Below, one piece after another: positions 54,699 to 63,644 of a stretch of 64,000 nucleotides of DNA. Origin of the DNA: Bradyrhizobium nitroreducens (GTDB lineage: Bacteria > Pseudomonadota > Alphaproteobacteria > Rhizobiales > Xanthobacteraceae); assembly GCF_002776695.1 (NCBI RefSeq), contig NZ_LFJC01000003.1, forward strand, positions 5,452,091 through 5,516,090, written 5' to 3'. The position numbers and the translations under genes were made by a program. The notes beneath the pieces were generated by a model. The model was not told the DNA's origin and did no database searches. It saw only the letters and a program-made list of their open reading frames with translations. Each line of letters begins with the position of its first letter. Positions within the stretch are counted from its first letter, which is position 1.

Positions 54699-55572
54699 GG
54701 GCAGTCCCCGGTCTGGAAATGGCCTTGCGTCCGATCGCGCGGCGGCCGGCCTCACTGAGCATTCCGGCAAGGCTGAAGACGAGCAGCTCGAACTTGTTCA
54801 GATGCACCCGCTCGCGCAGGGGATCGCGCACCTTGAGCAGGCGCACGATGCGGTCGGCATAGGCCTGGATCACCGCGACGTCGATGCCGAGACGGAAATC
54901 CCGGATCTCCGCAGCGAGTGCCCTGCCCTCGTCGAGCAGCGCTTCGTTGCGAACGGCAAGCGCCTGCAGGCAGGCCAGCATCGCCGGCGGCGACTGCGAC
55001 AGCCCGAGCTGCTCGACCGAGGCACCGTGTGCTGCCAGCGCATCGCGCGGCAGATAGACGCGGTTGAGCTCGCGGAAATCCTTGCCGCAATCCTGGAGGT
55101 GGTTGTTGATCTGCAGGCCGGCGCAGAGCGCGTCCGATGCGGCCCAGGTCGAGGTGCTCTCGCCGTGGACGTCGAGCATGAAGCGGCCGACCGGCATCGC
55201 CGAGTAACGGCAATAGTGGATCACCTCGTCCCAATTCTCGTAGCGCAGCTTGGTGACGTCCATGCGGAACGCGATCAGCACGTCGAGCGCGTGGCGCGGC
55301 GCCATGCCGCGCTCGGCCAGGGCACGGCGCAGGACGACGGCTTCGGCCTGGGTGTCGCCCTTGCCGAGCAGCTCCGCCTCGAGCAGGTCGAGATAGCTGA
55401 GCTTCTGGTCGGGCGGCAGGGTCGCGTGATCGGCGATGTCGTCGGCGGTGCGGACGAAATTGTAATAGGCCAGGATCAGCGCACGATGACGCGGATGAAT
55501 GATCCAGGACGCGACGGGAAAGTTCTCGTCGCGGTCACCCTTGCCGGATCGCAATTCGCTCGCAGAGGTCAT
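54688..55572 (-). CDS. hpnC: Hydroxysqualene synthase
   Basis: 294 residues from the ATG at 55572, where conserved sequence begins (RDENFPVASWIIHPRHR); an ATG at 55653 is possible. Squalene/phytoene synthase family with FVRTADDIADH and the altered second motif LQDCGKDFRELNRVYLP. It converts presqualene diphosphate to hydroxysqualene. First gene of the hpn operon; the promoter should lie in 55573-55720. Confidence 0.93.
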   Translation of the reverse strand: MTSASELRSGKGDRDENFPVASWIIHPRHRALILAYYNFVRTADDIADHATLPPDQKLSYLDLLEAELLGKGDTQAEAVVLRRALAERGMAPRHALDVLIAFRMDVTKLRYENWDEVIHYCRYSAMPVGRFMLDVHGESTSTWAASDALCAGLQINNHLQDCGKDFRELNRVYLPRDALAAHGASVEQLGLSQSPPAMLACLQALAVRNEALLDEGRALAAEIRDFRLGIDVAVIQAYADRIVRLLKVRDPLRERVHLNKFELLVFSLAGMLSEAGRRAIGRKAISRPGTAHDA

Positions 55573-55716
55573 CGAGGGCTGGTTTACAATCGTTTGGACA
55601 GAAAGGGCTTCTTCGCTCGCGGGCTCATGCCGGCGATCCGCCGCGGCCCCCATATAGGGGAATACGGCCGCAAAACCAATCCTGTCTGGCGATGGCTGCC
55701 CTTCCGCGGATCGGCC

Positions 55717-55744
55717 CGGAAAAGGCGGCCCTGGGGCCGCCTTT
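55717..55744 (-). terminator. Terminator of the Cys-rich repeat gene
   Basis: AAAGGCGGCC (55721-55730) and GGCCGCCTTT (55735-55744) form a perfect 10-bp stem. On the minus strand it is followed by TTTTCC. It separates the small exported protein from hpnC. Confidence 0.82.
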
Positions 55745-55757
55745 GTGGGCCAATGGC

Positions 55758-55991
55758 TTACTGGTTGTGGTTCTTCAGGACCTGGTCGCAAGCCTGCGAG
55801 ATCTTGGGCCGGTTTTCCTTGAGGCAGGCCAGGATGGTGAAATCGCCCTGGTCGATGACCGGGCGGCAGAACTTCTGCACGTCACGCGTGCAGGCCTTCT
55901 GCTCGGCGTCCGTGCCACGCCCCTGCTGGGCGAACGCCGCCGTCGAAACAGATGCCGACAGCAGGGTGAGAGCGACGAGAAGCTTACGCAT
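55758..55991 (-). CDS. Exported cysteine-rich-repeat protein
   Basis: 77 residues: signal peptide (MRKLLVALTLLSASVSTAAFA) and a mature domain with four regularly spaced cysteines (ACTRDVQKFC, ACLKENRPKISQAC), matching the cysteine-rich repeat (GLG1-like) domain. Two disulfides are expected in the periplasm. Function unknown. It has its own terminator and lies upstream of hpnC in the same direction. Confidence 0.82.
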   Translation of the reverse strand: MRKLLVALTLLSASVSTAAFAQQGRGTDAEQKACTRDVQKFCRPVIDQGDFTILACLKENRPKISQACDQVLKNHNQ

Positions 55992-56450
55992 TGTATTCCT
56001 TCATTCTGGCGGCAGAATCGCACCGGCCCCGGACCGCACGGGGCGGACGACCGGAACGGATTGTTCTGATAGCAAGTCGCCGCGACAGGTGCGGCCTCAG
56101 AGAAGGCACAAGCACTGGCAAATGCGGCCAAATTGGCGCCGCGCCCACCAAATCAGGTCTTCCCTCAACCTCCATTGACAGATGTAAGGGGTTGATACTA
56201 CATCATAATTCAGACACATCGTATTTTACTGCATACCTGTTGCAGAGCTGCATCTGTCCGCACCTCGTTTCCCGCCAGAAACATGCCGAAACAAGGCAAA
56301 TCAGCGGATCGGGCCTGGCACGCGGTGACGTGAACCACCATCTCTGGCGCCCTGGCTTTGAACCTGACACTGGCTCGGAGCACTAAACTTTCGATGTGGC
56401 GAGACGTTATCACGCGTAAGCGGGCGTCATTCCAAAACGGGATATTCGAG
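55992..56450. other. Intergenic region upstream of the 165-residue exported protein
   Basis: 459 bases without a convincing gene. A distinct AT-rich patch (56185-56235) may hold promoters for both flanking divergent genes. An in-frame ATG at 56394 could extend the next gene but would bury its signal peptide. No repeats of note. Confidence 0.5.
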
Positions 56451-56948
56451 ATGACATTCTTTGGGCGATCTGGACTGGCAATCAAGGCGGCCGGCATTGG
56501 GGCGGCACTGCTCTTCTCGATTTCGGCGAGCCACGCCCAGTCCTCCGGCCCGTTTGCCGGTTTCGACGGCGCATGGACCGGCACCGGCACGGTGTCGCTG
56601 TCCGACGGCTCCACCGAGCGCATTCGCTGCAAGGCCGACTACAAGGTCGCCGGCAGCGGCCTCAATCTGAAGCAGGCGCTGCACTGCGCCTCCGACAGCT
56701 ACAAGTTCGACCTCACCAGCGACGTGACGAGCCAGGGCGAGCGCATCTCCGGCAATTGGAGCGAGTCCAGCCGCAACATCTTCGGCAATCTGCAGGGCAC
56801 CGCCGGCGGCGGCCAGATCGACGTGTTCGTGGAGGCCAACGGCTTTGCCGCCAACCTCTCGCTGCGCACCAACGGCAGCAAGCAGACGGTGCAGATCTCC
56901 TCCAAGGGCGAGATCCGCGGCGTCAACATCACCATGACCAAGAGCTGA
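56451..56948 (+). CDS. Exported protein of unknown function (165 aa)
   Basis: Signal peptide (MTFFGRSGLAIKAAGIGAALLFS...HAQ), then a beta-rich mature domain: GAWTGTGTVSLSDGSTERIR, CKADYKVAGSGLNLKQALHC with two Cys, ISGNWSESSRNIFGNLQGTA and a C-terminal strand RGVNITMTKS. The single-domain beta pattern resembles small secreted rhizobial proteins of unknown role. Start 56451 is chosen for the signal peptide. A terminator follows. Confidence 0.75.
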   Translation: MTFFGRSGLAIKAAGIGAALLFSISASHAQSSGPFAGFDGAWTGTGTVSLSDGSTERIRCKADYKVAGSGLNLKQALHCASDSYKFDLTSDVTSQGERISGNWSESSRNIFGNLQGTAGGGQIDVFVEANGFAANLSLRTNGSKQTVQISSKGEIRGVNITMTKS

Positions 56949-56975
56949 TACGCTCTTCCCAGCCGAGAGACATAC

Positions 56976-57008
56976 GGCCCCCGGTTCTCGCGAGCCGGGG
57001 GCTTTTTG
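56976..57008 (+). terminator. Rho-independent terminator
   Basis: GCCCCCGG (56977-56984) pairs with CCGGGGGC (56995-57002), extended by a TCTCG/CGAG inner part, and is followed by TTTTT (57003-57007). It ends the 165-residue exported-protein gene. Confidence 0.88.
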
Positions 57009-57042
57009 CTGGCATGAGCTCATCCGCAACGGACGTGCCGAG

Positions 57043-57876
57043 ATGGACCCGATACGCAGACATCTGCTCAAGGCCGCAGGGCTCTTCGTGGCCACTCGTG
57101 CCTTCGCCAACGATCAGCAGGGAGCGACCATGCCGCCTTCGTTCGTGAAGCCGCGTCACGTCCTCTGCTTCCTCGGCAGGGACGACAGCCTGCTGCAACC
57201 GCCGAAAGCGGTGGCCAAGACGATCGCCGATTTCGGCTTCGAGATCGACCGCACCTACTCGCTGGCAAAACCGGATCCGAACATGGCGCGGTCGTTCGGC
57301 GTGTGCTGGGACCGCGTCTTCCCGAAAGCGTGGTCAGCGGCAGACGAGGCCGCGGTCGCCAACCACAAGGCGGTGCTCTACGTGCTGAGCCCGCTGATGG
57401 ATCAGCAGAAGACAGCCGCCGGTTCGGCCGCCGCGCTGCAGATTGTGGACGAGATGTTCGACGCGGGCGCCATTGCAGCGAAAGGCGAAAGTGCCGGCGT
57501 GGCGCATGGCGTCGTGCGGTGGCGCAGCCTCGCCGAGCAGGCGCGCAACGGCGCGAAGACAGACCAAGGCCTCCGCATGACGCCCGCCGTCGCCAGGGCT
57601 TGTCGGCTTGCTTTCGCCAAGCGCCCGCTCGCGGGGGATCGCTACTTCGAGAGCGTCGGCTACCACCTCGTCGGCTTGCCGGACGTCTATGTCGCGAAAT
57701 CGCGCGGCAACGACCGGTCCGCGGTGACGTTGATGGACGAGATCGCCGACGCCATGGCCGAGCGCGGCGTCGATGCGACGCTGCGCGATCGCAAGCTCAC
57801 GCTGTCGCGCGAGCAGGACTACGCCGAGCGCGATTTCAAGTTCAATCCGTACGGGATCGTCCGTATCGAGGCGTGA
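57043..57876 (+). CDS. Hypothetical protein, possibly DUF4261-like
   Basis: 277 residues from 57043, with a Tat-like N-terminus (RRHLLKAAGLFVATRAFA). A better ribosome site (GGGAGCG) precedes an in-frame ATG at 57130, which would give a cytoplasmic 248-residue protein; the start is undecided. Body motifs: KPRHVLCFLGRDDSLLQPP, SFGVCWDRVFPKAW, AKGESAGVAHGVVRWRSLAE, FESVGYHLVGLPDVYVAKSR. The last two recall DUF4261 proteins, weakly. No function assigned. Confidence 0.7.
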   Translation: MDPIRRHLLKAAGLFVATRAFANDQQGATMPPSFVKPRHVLCFLGRDDSLLQPPKAVAKTIADFGFEIDRTYSLAKPDPNMARSFGVCWDRVFPKAWSAADEAAVANHKAVLYVLSPLMDQQKTAAGSAAALQIVDEMFDAGAIAAKGESAGVAHGVVRWRSLAEQARNGAKTDQGLRMTPAVARACRLAFAKRPLAGDRYFESVGYHLVGLPDVYVAKSRGNDRSAVTLMDEIADAMAERGVDATLRDRKLTLSREQDYAERDFKFNPYGIVRIEA

Positions 57877-58033
57877 GCGCAGGGCGAAAGCCTAGGGGTC
57901 CGTACGCAGGGACCTGGCAAGATGTACCGATCCGCCATTCATAGCTGGAGGCCGGGAGCCTGCCCGATTTACAACCACAATGAGTTAGAATAGTTTTTCT
58001 CTATTTCATTGATTGTTTCATTTTGGAGATGCG

Positions 58034-59518
58034 GTGCGCCGGCCAAATCCCAGCATCTTCTTCCTTGCACTCGCGGTACTGGCTGCCCCTGCCGACGCAA
58101 GAGCAGCGGGCCGTCCGGCTGCCAAACCTCCGATTGAGCAGCCCAATCGTCCCATTTCGCCGCACCCCGGTCCAGGTCCTAAAGACCTGGTTCTGCCTCC
58201 ATATCTTGACCACGGGCGGATGCCCACCGAGGCAGCGGTCAAGCAATTCGGGCCCCTCGAACAGGGACCGAACCGGCAGAATGTCTACCGCTACAGAAAA
58301 TCCGTTCTCATTCCTGAGGGTCTTGCAACCCCAGCCTTGTCGTGGGCATTGAACCAACCGTTGTCTCACCCTCCGGTGATCGCCAATTTCGTCGATCGCT
58401 TCGCCAATCGCACCGACTACGAGAAGATATCGAGCGCCGCGGGTGCAAACCATCATCAGCTCCCGGAATCGCGCGATCAATTGAGCACATTTTTCGCGGC
58501 CAACAATGGAAGCCCAGTCGTCATAGTCGCCCACCTCGAAGGCGGCAGGATCATGATGCAGAAAGAGGGGTTCCGGAAAGAAGAGTGGCCAAGCTACGAG
58601 ATCAAGCAAGTACTCGACCTCGCCATACAGTACCGGGTCAATCTGCTGTTCCTGTCGTGCCGTGCCGGTACGCTGAGCAATATTCCCGGACCGACGGTGG
58701 ACCTCTGGACTCCTGAGATTGTCGAACGAATCGAGCGCGTACGCGACGCCGCGACCTTCGGCGACCTGCTCGAAGCGCTGGGTGGGCGCGAAACGCCGTT
58801 CGCCATCAATAGCGCCGACGTCGCGGCTTCAATCTTCGCAATCGACTTCATCGCGAAGATCGCAACGAGCACCGGGGAGCTTTTCCAGTACCCGGGCCAT
58901 TTTGGCACGCCGATTCCGGCGCCATCGACAGCCCCGGTACCAGCAGTCTCGCCTTCGCCCGTAACTTTCATACCGGATGACGGCCCGCTAGCCACCTTGC
59001 TCCGGTGGATTGGATCGTTCTTCACCCTAATCGGCGGCTTGCTGATGCTCGCCTTCGGGCTGGTTCTCGGTTTCCTCGGCCTTCTTGCAATCGTTTCGCC
59101 GTTGATTCTCGTCGCGGGATTCATCGACCATCTCTTCAAGCCGACGCTGGTAGCGCCACACTCCGGGAAGGACGAGGCACTCAATTCTCTTCTCAGCCCA
59201 GACGATCGTGCCTTAATTGACCGTATTCGCCGCGAGCACATCGCCCCCTGGGATAGCGAGATCGAGGCAATCGAAAACGCCGCCGCCAAGGGAGTGGTCG
59301 ATGCCAGGACCGCCCATCATAGCCTCACAATCCTACTCAGCCGTGCGCAAGGCGTGCTCGGATCGCGCACATCGGAGAACAAGGGCGCATTTCCTCCCGT
59401 ACGGCGACCGCAGACGACCCTGCCGACGCAGCCCTATAGAATAACGCTAAACGGATTGGCTACCGACCCAAACAAGAAGCCCCCCTTCCATCTGACCAAT
59501 ATCAAAGGACCGACCTAG
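58034..59518 (+). CDS. Membrane-anchored CHAT/caspase-like putative peptidase
   Basis: 494 residues from the GTG at 58034, with TGGAGA about 8 bases upstream; a TTG at 58013 is an alternative. Residues 1-26 form a signal peptide (RRPNPSIFFLALAVLAAPADA). Residues ~90-290 contain VVIVAHLEGGRIMM (His167) and, after a helix, RVNLLFLSCRAGT (Cys209). The spacing and the L-x-L-S-x-C-x-x-G shape resemble the His-Cys dyad of clan CD peptidases (CHAT: LVVLSACNTG). A Pro/Ala linker and a ~45-residue hydrophobic double-TM segment (~322-370) follow, then a ~120-residue soluble tail. The SLATT-like gene follows after 13 bases. GC is visibly lower than flanking genes. Assignment is by motif only. Confidence 0.6.
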   Translation: MRRPNPSIFFLALAVLAAPADARAAGRPAAKPPIEQPNRPISPHPGPGPKDLVLPPYLDHGRMPTEAAVKQFGPLEQGPNRQNVYRYRKSVLIPEGLATPALSWALNQPLSHPPVIANFVDRFANRTDYEKISSAAGANHHQLPESRDQLSTFFAANNGSPVVIVAHLEGGRIMMQKEGFRKEEWPSYEIKQVLDLAIQYRVNLLFLSCRAGTLSNIPGPTVDLWTPEIVERIERVRDAATFGDLLEALGGRETPFAINSADVAASIFAIDFIAKIATSTGELFQYPGHFGTPIPAPSTAPVPAVSPSPVTFIPDDGPLATLLRWIGSFFTLIGGLLMLAFGLVLGFLGLLAIVSPLILVAGFIDHLFKPTLVAPHSGKDEALNSLLSPDDRALIDRIRREHIAPWDSEIEAIENAAAKGVVDARTAHHSLTILLSRAQGVLGSRTSENKGAFPPVRRPQTTLPTQPYRITLNGLATDPNKKPPFHLTNIKGPT

Positions 59519-59531
59519 GGAATATCAGACC

Positions 59532-60152
59532 ATGCAAGAGACCATCGAATTCCTCTTCAAGCAGAATCCTACCAAGGCTCGCGAGCTGCTCACCGAATTC
59601 GAACGCGCAGGAATCGATAGCCCGATGAAATTCGGACCGAACGACAAATCAATCAGCCCCGCCGCGACTTCCGCAGACGGCGACCGCAACAAGCGAAAAT
59701 TGGCATTGATGCTCGAAGCGGCGATCGCCGCACTGGATGCCGCAGTTTCACTGTTCGATCAAGTCATCTCCAAGATCACACAGCGGCTTAACCGCGCGCA
59801 ATCGCTTAAGGCCGTCGCCGCCTGCATCACGACCGTCCTCTCGTCCAGTGTCGTGGTCGCCCTGCTCAAGGATGCACCCGCGACATGGACGGTTCCGCTC
59901 GGTGCAGTAACCGCACTTGCTTCGGTACTGACCGTGGCGGCGAACCGCCTCGAAGGCGGCGAGAGCAACATCGCACAGACGTTTGCTGAGACATCGACCA
60001 AGCACGAGACCGCGCGCGGACTGCTCAATCGCCTGAAAATGTATGCTGGCGACCCAACTCTCTTCGACGACGTCGAAGCCCAGGTCAACAAGGTGGACGA
60101 TCTTGTCATCTACCTTCGCACAGCCAGTCGGCGATGGGATATCGTTGCATAG
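59532..60152 (+). CDS. Two-TM SLATT-like membrane protein
   Basis: 206 residues. A charged N-terminus with a helix (QETIEFLFKQNPTKARELLT), an amphipathic helix (~57-90, LMLEAAIAALDAAVSLFDQV), then two adjacent TM helices (AVAACITTVLSSSVVVALLK and VPLGAVTALASVLTVAANRL, ~93-140). After them comes a helical C-terminus with SNIAQTFAETSTKHETARGL and LLNRLKMYAGD. Two TMs followed by an A...KHE.AR.LL helix is the layout of SLATT-type effectors, thought to form pores in nucleotide-signalling immune systems. It is 13 bases behind the caspase-like gene, so the two form an operon. Function is inference from shape. Confidence 0.6.
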   Translation: MQETIEFLFKQNPTKARELLTEFERAGIDSPMKFGPNDKSISPAATSADGDRNKRKLALMLEAAIAALDAAVSLFDQVISKITQRLNRAQSLKAVAACITTVLSSSVVVALLKDAPATWTVPLGAVTALASVLTVAANRLEGGESNIAQTFAETSTKHETARGLLNRLKMYAGDPTLFDDVEAQVNKVDDLVIYLRTASRRWDIVA

Positions 60153-60211
60153 AAAGGATCGAGGTTGCGCTCGCTCTAAGGGGGGCCGCCGCACGACAAA
60201 GTTCCGATTGA

Positions 60212-60994
60212 TCAGTCCCTGCGTGCGACGCATTCGCACCGGCATCTGAAATACACCGCATCCGGATCGGCTCCCCAGGCCTCCCATCCGGCAAGCGCAG
60301 CCTGGATCTCATCGTCCGTCGCGAACCCCTTACCCACGAGTTGCGGTCCGAGGCCGAGCAGGCTCCGCCGTGCGTCAGCGACAGCCTCGCTGCGGCTCGC
60401 CGCGTCGGCGCTGTGGTTGACGTAGCTGGCGCCCGCCCAGACCGGCGTAAAGCCGTTGGTGCGGAGAATGGAGCCCTGCTGCCGACCGAAGCGAAGCGAC
60501 GCGGGATCATCATGCTCGTACCAGCGTTGCCAGAGATCGAGCGCGAGGTGCACGCCGTCGATTTCAGGGTGGAGAACATTGCCGCCGACATCGGCGTCAC
60601 GCGTTGCGACGAAGCCACCCGGCTTCAGCACGCGTCGCGCTTCCGCCAGCGTTCGCGTCAGCACCGCCCGGCTCTCATGGTACAGCACTGCGTGAAAGAA
60701 CACGGCATCGAACGTCCCATCCTCGAACGGAAGGGTGGTCATGTCGGCTTCGACAAAGGTCACGTTGGTGAGGCCAGTCCTCGCGGCAAGCCGATTGGCT
60801 GCGGCGATCGCCTTGGGCTCGATATCGACGCCGACGGCCTTTGCGACGATGCCCGCGAGCGCGGCCGTGATGGTCCCCGGTCCGCAACCGGCGTCGAGCA
60901 AGATCGTATCGGACGTCAGGAATGGGACGAAAAAGGCGGCGCAATCGCCGCCGCGCTTCTGCTGAAACTCCACGATGGAGCTGTCGTGCCGCAT
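60212..60994 (-). CDS. Class I SAM-dependent methyltransferase
   Basis: 260 residues from the ATG at 60994 (GAGG 8 bases upstream); a TTG start at 61033 would add 13 residues. Motif I LLDAGCGPGT, motif II acidic residue in AVGVDIEP, then VEADMTTLPFEDGTFDAVFFH and RVLKPGGFVATRDAD. Resembles UbiE/Methyltransf_11/25-type enzymes acting on small molecules; the substrate is unknown. Convergent with the SLATT-like gene and downstream of the RND transporter in the same direction. Confidence 0.87.
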   Translation of the reverse strand: MRHDSSIVEFQQKRGGDCAAFFVPFLTSDTILLDAGCGPGTITAALAGIVAKAVGVDIEPKAIAAANRLAARTGLTNVTFVEADMTTLPFEDGTFDAVFFHAVLYHESRAVLTRTLAEARRVLKPGGFVATRDADVGGNVLHPEIDGVHLALDLWQRWYEHDDPASLRFGRQQGSILRTNGFTPVWAGASYVNHSADAASRSEAVADARRSLLGLGPQLVGKGFATDDEIQAALAGWEAWGADPDAVYFRCRCECVARRD

Positions 60995-61069
60995 TGGCTG
61001 CATCCTCAGCCGGAACTCCGGCGCAGTCGTCAAGACTGCGCCGATTCCATGTCTGACTGATGAAGCCGC

Positions 61070-63436
61070 TCAGATCGCCGGCTTATCGGCCCCCTGCAGC
61101 CTGGCGTGCAAATTGATCAGCCACATCGCCGTCGGCCTGAGGATGAAGAGGTCGGCGACCAGCGCCATCACCATCGAGAAGGCGCTGAGCCAGCCGAACA
61201 GCCGCAGCGACGGCAGGTCGGAGAACACGGTGACGACGAGGCCGCAGGCCAGCACCACCGTGGTCAGGATCAGCGCAGGTCCGACCAGCACGGTCGCCCG
61301 CTCCACCGCGAGCGCGGAGCCCACCCCAGGTTTGTTCTCGAGGCGCAGGCGGTTGAGGAAGTGGATGGTGGCGCTGAGGCCGAGGCCGAACGAGACGGTG
61401 AGCGCGACGACGCTGGCGAATTGCAGCCCCTCGCCCATCGCCCACAGCACCGTGCCCGACATCACCACCGGGAAGATGCCCGGCAGGATGCAGGCGAGCG
61501 TCACCACCCAGGAGCGGAAGGCCAGACCGATGAAGATCGCGACCAGCGCGAATTCGATCGTGAGGCCATGATTCAGCTTCTCGATCATGCCGGCCGAGTT
61601 GCGCGCCGCGATCGCGGCAAGACCAGTCACTGCGATTTCGTAACCGGGATGCTTGTTGCGGACGGCATTGAGCTCGGTATCGAGCTTGTCCACGATCGGC
61701 AGGAGCTGGCTGGAATCCTTGTCCGGCACGCGGCCGGCGACCACGACGGCGTCCTGCTCGGCGTCGATGAAGCGCCGCACCAGATGCTCGGGGATGACGC
61801 TGACATATTCCTTGAGGGTCGCGACGTCGGCGCTGCCGGCCTTCTCCGCCAGCCAGCGACGCAGCGTCTCCAGCGACCAGACGTTACCGACACCGGCGGC
61901 TTTCTCGACCGTCGCATGCACATCCGCGATGGTCTGGAGCGTCTCCGGCGAGTACAGCGTCTCGCCCTTGGGAAACGCAACGAGCACGTTGACGGGGTTG
62001 GCGCCTGTGAGCTTGGCATCCAGCCGATCGCTCGCGGCGACCGCCTGGCGCTTGTCCGGCACCTGGTCGGCAAGCCGGTAACGCGGCTCCAGATTGGCGT
62101 AGATGACGCCGAGGCCGCCGACGAACAGCACTGCGATCAGGCTGAACAGGCCTGGACGGCCCACCATGCGCACGGCGATCCAGTAGCAGAAATTGCGCAG
62201 CGCCTGGACGCCGGCATCGGCGCCCTGGAACTTGACCGCAAAGACCTTCTCGTTGCGCACGAACAGCACGCCGAACACCGGCACCAGCGACAGCACGGCG
62301 ACCAGCGCGATGATGGTGGCGGCAAGGCCTGCCTCACCGAACTTGCGGATCAGGTCGGAATTGGAGAACTGCAGCGCGATGAAGGAAATGCCGGCGGTGC
62401 CGTGCGTCAGCACGCAGGCCGGGCCCACGACGAGGACCGCGTTCTTGAACGCGGTGAACTTGTCCTGGCCTGCGATCAGCCGGTCACGCGCGGCAAAGGT
62501 GAGCTGCATCGAGTCCGAGAAGCTGATCACCATGATGAGCGGCGTCATCACGTTCAGGAACATGTTGAGATTGAAATTGGCCCAGCCGAGCGCGCCGAGC
62601 GCCAGCAGGATCGCGATCATCGGCGGAAATGCCGCCGCGATCATGAACGAGATCTTGCGGAAGAAGATGATGGCGATGACGCAGCCGGCGAGAATGCCGA
62701 GGATGTTGTAGGTCAGCCCGTCGCGCTCGACGGCATTGCGGATCTCGAGCTGCATCACCGGCACGCCGGAGAGCTGCACGTTGAGCCCGGTCTCGCCGAG
62801 ATCCTCCTTCATCAGCGCGCGGATGTCGGCGACGGTCTTGGTCAGCTTGTTGGAGGCGACGACCTCCGGATCGAGCGACAGCACGATCAGCGCCAGCGTG
62901 CCGTCTTCGGACAACAGCTTGCCGCGGATGATCTCGTTGTTCTTGACGGTCTCGATGAACTTGTCATAGGCCGCGCCCTCGGGCAGCTCGGCCGGAAACA
63001 GCGCCGCCGGCAGCTTGCCCGGCGCCGGCGCCTGGCGCGCCGAGAACAGCGAGACGAGGCCACGGGTGCCCTCGACCAACTGCAGATCGGTGACGAAGTC
63101 GCGCAGCTTCTCGAGATTGTTCCGCGCCAGCAGGGTCTTGCCCTCGACCACGACGAGGACGTCGAATTCCTCGGCCGGGAACTTCTTGGTCACCTCTTCA
63201 TACTGCTTGAATTCGCGGGTGTCGGAACGAAACAGCTGCGACAGCGAATCGTCGATCTTGATTCGGTGGATGCCGAACACCGCGCCGACGATCAGCGCGA
63301 GCAGGATGATGCAGGAGACGATCGGCGCCCGGACGGCGATCAGCCCGAGACGTTCCAGCCCGAAGGCGATCGAGGACGCCGGTCCCTGCTCGACCTTGTC
63401 GACATGAACCTCATTCTCGCTGTGCTTTTCGAGCAT
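61070..63436 (-). CDS. RND-superfamily (MMPL-type) transporter
   Basis: 788 residues. TM1 near residues 40-60, a large periplasmic loop (~65-235), a sterol-sensing-like TM bundle (~240-400: ILGILAGCVIAIIFF, LLALGALGWANFNLNMFLNV), a second periplasmic loop (~450-600) and a closing TM bundle (~625-775). The pattern is that of MMPL/HpnN-like exporters. In this neighbourhood a hopanoid-trafficking role is conceivable, but its N-terminus differs from the HpnN sequences I know and it is separated from hpnC by the accessory island, so the name hpnN is not applied. Confidence 0.88.
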   Translation of the reverse strand: MLEKHSENEVHVDKVEQGPASSIAFGLERLGLIAVRAPIVSCIILLALIVGAVFGIHRIKIDDSLSQLFRSDTREFKQYEEVTKKFPAEEFDVLVVVEGKTLLARNNLEKLRDFVTDLQLVEGTRGLVSLFSARQAPAPGKLPAALFPAELPEGAAYDKFIETVKNNEIIRGKLLSEDGTLALIVLSLDPEVVASNKLTKTVADIRALMKEDLGETGLNVQLSGVPVMQLEIRNAVERDGLTYNILGILAGCVIAIIFFRKISFMIAAAFPPMIAILLALGALGWANFNLNMFLNVMTPLIMVISFSDSMQLTFAARDRLIAGQDKFTAFKNAVLVVGPACVLTHGTAGISFIALQFSNSDLIRKFGEAGLAATIIALVAVLSLVPVFGVLFVRNEKVFAVKFQGADAGVQALRNFCYWIAVRMVGRPGLFSLIAVLFVGGLGVIYANLEPRYRLADQVPDKRQAVAASDRLDAKLTGANPVNVLVAFPKGETLYSPETLQTIADVHATVEKAAGVGNVWSLETLRRWLAEKAGSADVATLKEYVSVIPEHLVRRFIDAEQDAVVVAGRVPDKDSSQLLPIVDKLDTELNAVRNKHPGYEIAVTGLAAIAARNSAGMIEKLNHGLTIEFALVAIFIGLAFRSWVVTLACILPGIFPVVMSGTVLWAMGEGLQFASVVALTVSFGLGLSATIHFLNRLRLENKPGVGSALAVERATVLVGPALILTTVVLACGLVVTVFSDLPSLRLFGWLSAFSMVMALVADLFILRPTAMWLINLHARLQGADKPAI

Positions 63437-63644
63437 GCCTTATCCAGTTCCTAAATCGGCTCGGTGTTGAGAGCTTGTTGCGCCCCGCGAACGGCTTGAA
63501 AACGCCATACCAATGGGAGGCTTGCCCCTTGAAAATGCGCGGAAAATCGCTGGCAGCGGTTTAGCAGGTCAATCGCCCCTCTCGCAAGCAGGCGAAGGGT
63601 GGGCAAATCGATCAAGATGCGGCGATTTCGGGTCCTGCTCCCGG

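Noticed and set aside
59532..60152. SLATT-like protein as a phage holin
   Set aside because: It has two TM helices but long conserved-looking helical flanks and no endolysin or phage genes nearby.
47941..60195. Similar GGGGCCGCCGCA strings at 47942 and 60180 as possible attachment sites
   Set aside because: Only about 12 GC-rich bases, expected by chance in this composition; no integrase nearby.
61070..63436. Naming the RND transporter hpnN
   Set aside because: The N-terminal sequence does not look like HpnN and it is separated from the hpn operon by an accessory island; a neutral name is safer.
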